A stretch of DNA of 9,237 nt from Bryobacteraceae bacterium. Lineage in GTDB: Bacteria; Acidobacteriota; Terriglobia; Bryobacterales; Bryobacteraceae. The notes beneath the pieces are model-generated. The model had not been told where the DNA came from and did not search any database. It was given only the letters and a program-made list of their open reading frames with translations. Both the position numbers and the translations under genes were made by a program. The stretch spans positions 1 to 9,237 of the forward strand of contig JANXXV010000536.1 in assembly GCA_025350445.1 (NCBI GenBank), in the 5' to 3' direction. Shown in pieces: positions 7,814 through 9,237 of this stretch (position 1 is its first letter; each line of letters starts with the position of its first letter).

Positions 7814-7819
7814 TATACA
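7807..7819 (+). promoter_or_regulatory. Palindromic operator overlapping the -10 box of vapBC
   Basis: TGTATA, a central A, then TATACA form a perfect 6-bp inverted repeat ending 2 nt before the antitoxin ATG. It contains TATAAT (7809-7814), a perfect -10 hexamer; no good -35 is visible at the usual distance (7786-7791 reads GCAGGG). Ribbon-helix-helix antitoxins typically repress their own promoter by binding such palindromes, so this is the likely autoregulatory site. Transcription would start at about 7821-7822, at the ATG itself. The site also includes the stop codon of the upstream gene (7811-7813). Confidence 0.6.
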
Positions 7820-7821
7820 TC

Positions 7822-8085
7822 ATGACGCGAACGCAAATATATCTGGACGAAGATCTGTTGGCAGTCCTCAAGATGATCGCCAGACAGCGCCGTTCCACAG
7901 TATCTGATCTTATCCGCGGCACTCTCAGGGAAAAGTATTTAGATCATAAGGCGGACCGGGCACAAATACTGCTGTCCGCTGTTGGCGCATGGGGAAATCG
8001 TAAGGACTTAGGCGACAGCACTGAATTTGTTCGCGGCCTGCGCAAGGGAACCCGTGCCGGAAGATTGTCCCGGCTTAGCGAATGA
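7822..8085 (+). CDS. vapB: VapB-type ribbon-helix-helix antitoxin
   Basis: Protein of 87 residues with a CopG-like DNA-binding N terminus: beta strand TRTQIYL (2-8), helix DEDLLAVLKMIARQ (9-22), turn, and helix TVSDLIRGTLREKYLD (26-41). The C-terminal part SAVGAWGNRKDLGDSTEFVRGLRKG (52-76) matches the usual toxin-binding tail of such antitoxins, ending in an Arg-rich stretch. It should neutralise the downstream PIN RNase and repress the operon together with it. The ATG at 7822 has no Shine-Dalgarno; a -10 box just upstream suggests a leaderless mRNA. Its stop overlaps the toxin start by ATGA (8082-8085). It is only distantly similar to the antitoxin remnant at 3086, sharing the SAxGAW motif. 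Confidence 0.88.
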   Translation: MTRTQIYLDEDLLAVLKMIARQRRSTVSDLIRGTLREKYLDHKADRAQILLSAVGAWGNRKDLGDSTEFVRGLRKGTRAGRLSRLSE

Positions 8086-8474
8086 AGGGCGTACTCCTCG
8101 ATTCCGACGTCGTCATTGAAGTGCTCCGGCGGCGCGACCGGGTAATTCTCGGGCAATGGTCCGAACTAGCCACGTCAGACGGAATCATCGCCTGTTCTCC
8201 AATCACTATCGCGGAAGTCTGGAGTGGCGCAAGAGAAAGTGAAGAGAAAGTCACGGCAGCCCTTTTCGGCGCGCTAACGTGTCTTACCATCGACGCCGCC
8301 ATTGGCCGCCTGGCCGGAAAGCAAATGCGGAAATTTGCGAAGAGCCATCAACTGGATATCGCCGACGTTCTAATCGGAGCCACAGCCCTCACGCACGGCT
8401 TGCTGCTGTGGACTCGAAACAGAAAGCACTACCCGCATGCCGGGCTGCAATTCTATCCACCGTCAGTACACTGA
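8082..8474 (+). CDS. vapC: VapC-type PIN-domain toxin ribonuclease
   Basis: Protein of 130 residues, the normal VapC length, expected to cleave RNA (tRNA or rRNA in characterised VapCs) when freed from its antitoxin. The acidic metal-binding set is complete: Asp7 in LLDSDVVIEVL, Glu45 in SPITIAEVWSGA, and Asp95 in LDIADVLIGATAL with Asp92 nearby. The family tail WTRNRKHYPHAGLQFYPP (110-127) carries Asn113. The gene overlaps vapB by 4 nt (ATGA), and the absence of a strong Shine-Dalgarno points to translational coupling. It appears intact, unlike the PIN gene at 3294. Its RNA target cannot be inferred. Confidence 0.9.
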   Translation: MKGVLLDSDVVIEVLRRRDRVILGQWSELATSDGIIACSPITIAEVWSGARESEEKVTAALFGALTCLTIDAAIGRLAGKQMRKFAKSHQLDIADVLIGATALTHGLLLWTRNRKHYPHAGLQFYPPSVH

Positions 8475-8475
8475 G

Positions 8476-8639
8476 GTTAGGACGGCTATCCATTTACTGA
8501 AGAGATCCATCACTTACGAAGGCAATCCGGATTTTTACTTTAACCCGACTAATGGAGACGCATTATCTCGACCTTCGACGGGAGCTTAGGAGACTACGTC
8601 GGGAACCTCTTTGATTTTCTCAAAAGACTTGAGCTCATT
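8476..8639 (+). pseudogene. Possible frameshifted 3' remnant of an unknown gene
   Basis: No start codon with a usable frame exists here, yet two adjoining frames read like protein. One gives YEGNPDFYFNPTNGDALSRP (8515-8574) before a TAG. The other, open from 8553, gives STFDGSLGDYVGNLFDFLKR (8568-8627) and continues directly into the DUF4279 frame at 8640. A single indel near 8570 would join them. The second part resembles the C-terminal end of SMI1/KNR4-like immunity proteins in style, but I cannot establish that. It may instead be an N-terminal extension of the next gene without a standard start codon, or non-coding. Confidence 0.3.
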
Positions 8640-9083
8640 ATGATCAGAAATTGTGGACCTGGAGAGAAGTGGGCAAGCGCGTGCTTGCGTGTGACTAGTG
8701 ATTTGCTGGCATCAAGTCAGATTGTTGGCGCTTTGGACCATGTTGGGAGTCATACCTACGACAAAGGTCAGAAGGCTAATTCCGCCGGTAAGGTGCATCA
8801 CAATTCAATGTGGATGCTCGACAGTGAGCGTGGACGGGAGGGGGATCTGGCCAGCCATCTTGAATCCTTGCTGGATTTTATCGAAACGCATTTTGATGTA
8901 CTTTGTAATCTTGCCGAAAAGTGTGATATTGCGATTATCTGTGGTTTCGCGTCTGACAACGGTCAAGGAGGCGCGGTTTTTGAACCCGGGCTATTGAAGC
9001 GACTTGCAAGAACTGAGATGTGCCTGGTGCTTGATCTCTATCCTCCGGATTCCGAGTGCCCCAAAGATAGCGAAGCTTTGTAA
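8640..9083 (+). CDS. DUF4279 domain protein
   Basis: Protein of 147 residues. The order of features fits my recollection of DUF4279: an opening strand ACLRVTSDLLASSQIVGAL (14-32), THT-like segment HTYDKGQK, then MWMLDS (57-62), a helical region DLASHLESLLDFIETHFDVLCNLAE (69-93), and a closing strand pair CDIAIICGF and CLVLDLYPP. Function of the family is not established; members occur in accessory gene clusters, sometimes near immunity-type proteins. The frame is open upstream to 8553 without ATG, GTG or TTG, so 8640 is the first standard start; the ribosome site before it is weak. Base composition is visibly less GC-rich than the rnj or oxidase genes, suggesting acquired DNA. No transmembrane segment or signal peptide is seen. 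Confidence 0.72.
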   Translation: MIRNCGPGEKWASACLRVTSDLLASSQIVGALDHVGSHTYDKGQKANSAGKVHHNSMWMLDSERGREGDLASHLESLLDFIETHFDVLCNLAEKCDIAIICGFASDNGQGGAVFEPGLLKRLARTEMCLVLDLYPPDSECPKDSEAL

Positions 9084-9100
9084 CAGATTCTATTCCTAAC

Positions 9101-9113
9101 CCGGCGTAGCCGG
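9101..9113. repeat. Small GC-rich hairpin
   Basis: CCGGC, loop GTA, GCCGG: a perfect 5-bp stem in the gap between the DUF4279 gene and the partial ORF at 9146. No T run follows, so it is a poor terminator. It could be a REP-like unit or lie near the end of a mobile element, which this window cannot decide. Confidence 0.35.
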
Positions 9114-9145
9114 AACCAAAGAGGGAAATCGGATACGATGCCGGA

Positions 9146-9237
9146 ATGGGCGTCGAACTACTGACGGAACGTCACGCATCGCAGATTGCTGGAGTGTTGG
9201 GCTGTTACGACCGGATATTGCTATTCGGCACATTGCC
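9146..9237 (+). CDS. Unidentified ORF, 5' end only
   Basis: The ATG at 9146 opens a frame that runs off the window after 30 codons: it begins MGVELLTERHASQIAGVLGC and continues with YDRILLFGTL. This reads like real coding sequence (balanced amphipathic helix, no stop). I have the impression of a widespread family of large proteins in Acidobacteriota and related phyla that starts in this style, occurring in many copies, but I cannot name a function. The ATG at 9138 is in another frame and stops after eight codons. No good ribosome site is visible; GAGGGA at 9121-9126 is 19 nt upstream of the ATG. Confidence 0.5.
   Translation, partial: MGVELLTERHASQIAGVLGCYDRILLFGTL

Noticed and set aside
1..9237. 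tRNA, rRNA, CRISPR array, integrase or transposase genes
   Set aside because: I found no regularly spaced repeats, no tRNA-like cloverleaf with a T-loop motif, no rRNA signature and no transposase or integrase motif by eye. Short or divergent elements could still be missed without a computed search.

Overview
This 9.2 kb window looks chromosomal and is moderately GC-rich. Every gene I can support lies on the + strand. The content (a SecA with a C-terminal SEC-C zinc motif, a DUF6599-like exported protein, YetF/DUF421, DUF4337, RNase J, a GlcD-type flavoprotein and VapBC modules) fits an Acidobacteriota genome, possibly of the Solibacter/Bryobacter group. That placement rests on recalled gene families, not on a marker-gene comparison.

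Layout. (1) 1-2725: the 3' two thirds of secA, followed by a DUF6599-like gene that starts inside the last codons of secA. (2) 2726-3085: an intergenic stretch holding a short self-contained transcription unit. It has a good sigma70-type promoter at 2876-2904, a folded body, and a perfect 11-bp hairpin with a T run at 2992-3023. It is a candidate small RNA of about 115 nt whose terminator loop carries CCUCC, complementary to a Shine-Dalgarno sequence. (3) 3086-3635: an eroded vapBC toxin-antitoxin locus. The antitoxin keeps an ESAGAWK..GHPEL motif. The PIN toxin can be followed through alternating reading frames with indels, an in-frame stop, an internal deletion and a lost catalytic Asp. (4) 3620-7813: a tight block of yetF (DUF421), a DUF4337 membrane protein, rnj (ribonuclease J) and an FAD-linked oxidase, with gaps of 12, 36 and 3 nt. 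(5) 7807-8474: a second, intact vapBC pair, apparently expressed from a -10 box embedded in a perfect palindrome that overlaps the stop codon of the oxidase gene. The antitoxin mRNA may be leaderless. (6) 8475-9237: accessory DNA that looks less GC-rich. It holds a possible frameshifted gene remnant, a DUF4279 protein, a small GC hairpin, and the 5' end of an ORF of a family I half recognise but cannot name.

Housekeeping functions (protein export, RNA turnover, redox metabolism) are thus interleaved with one dead and one live toxin-antitoxin locus about 4.2 kb apart. No tRNA, rRNA, CRISPR array or transposase gene is visible. The least explained element is the small transcription unit at 2876-3023. 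The best hidden structure is the dead vapBC locus, which ordinary ORF calling would miss or misannotate as several hypothetical proteins.
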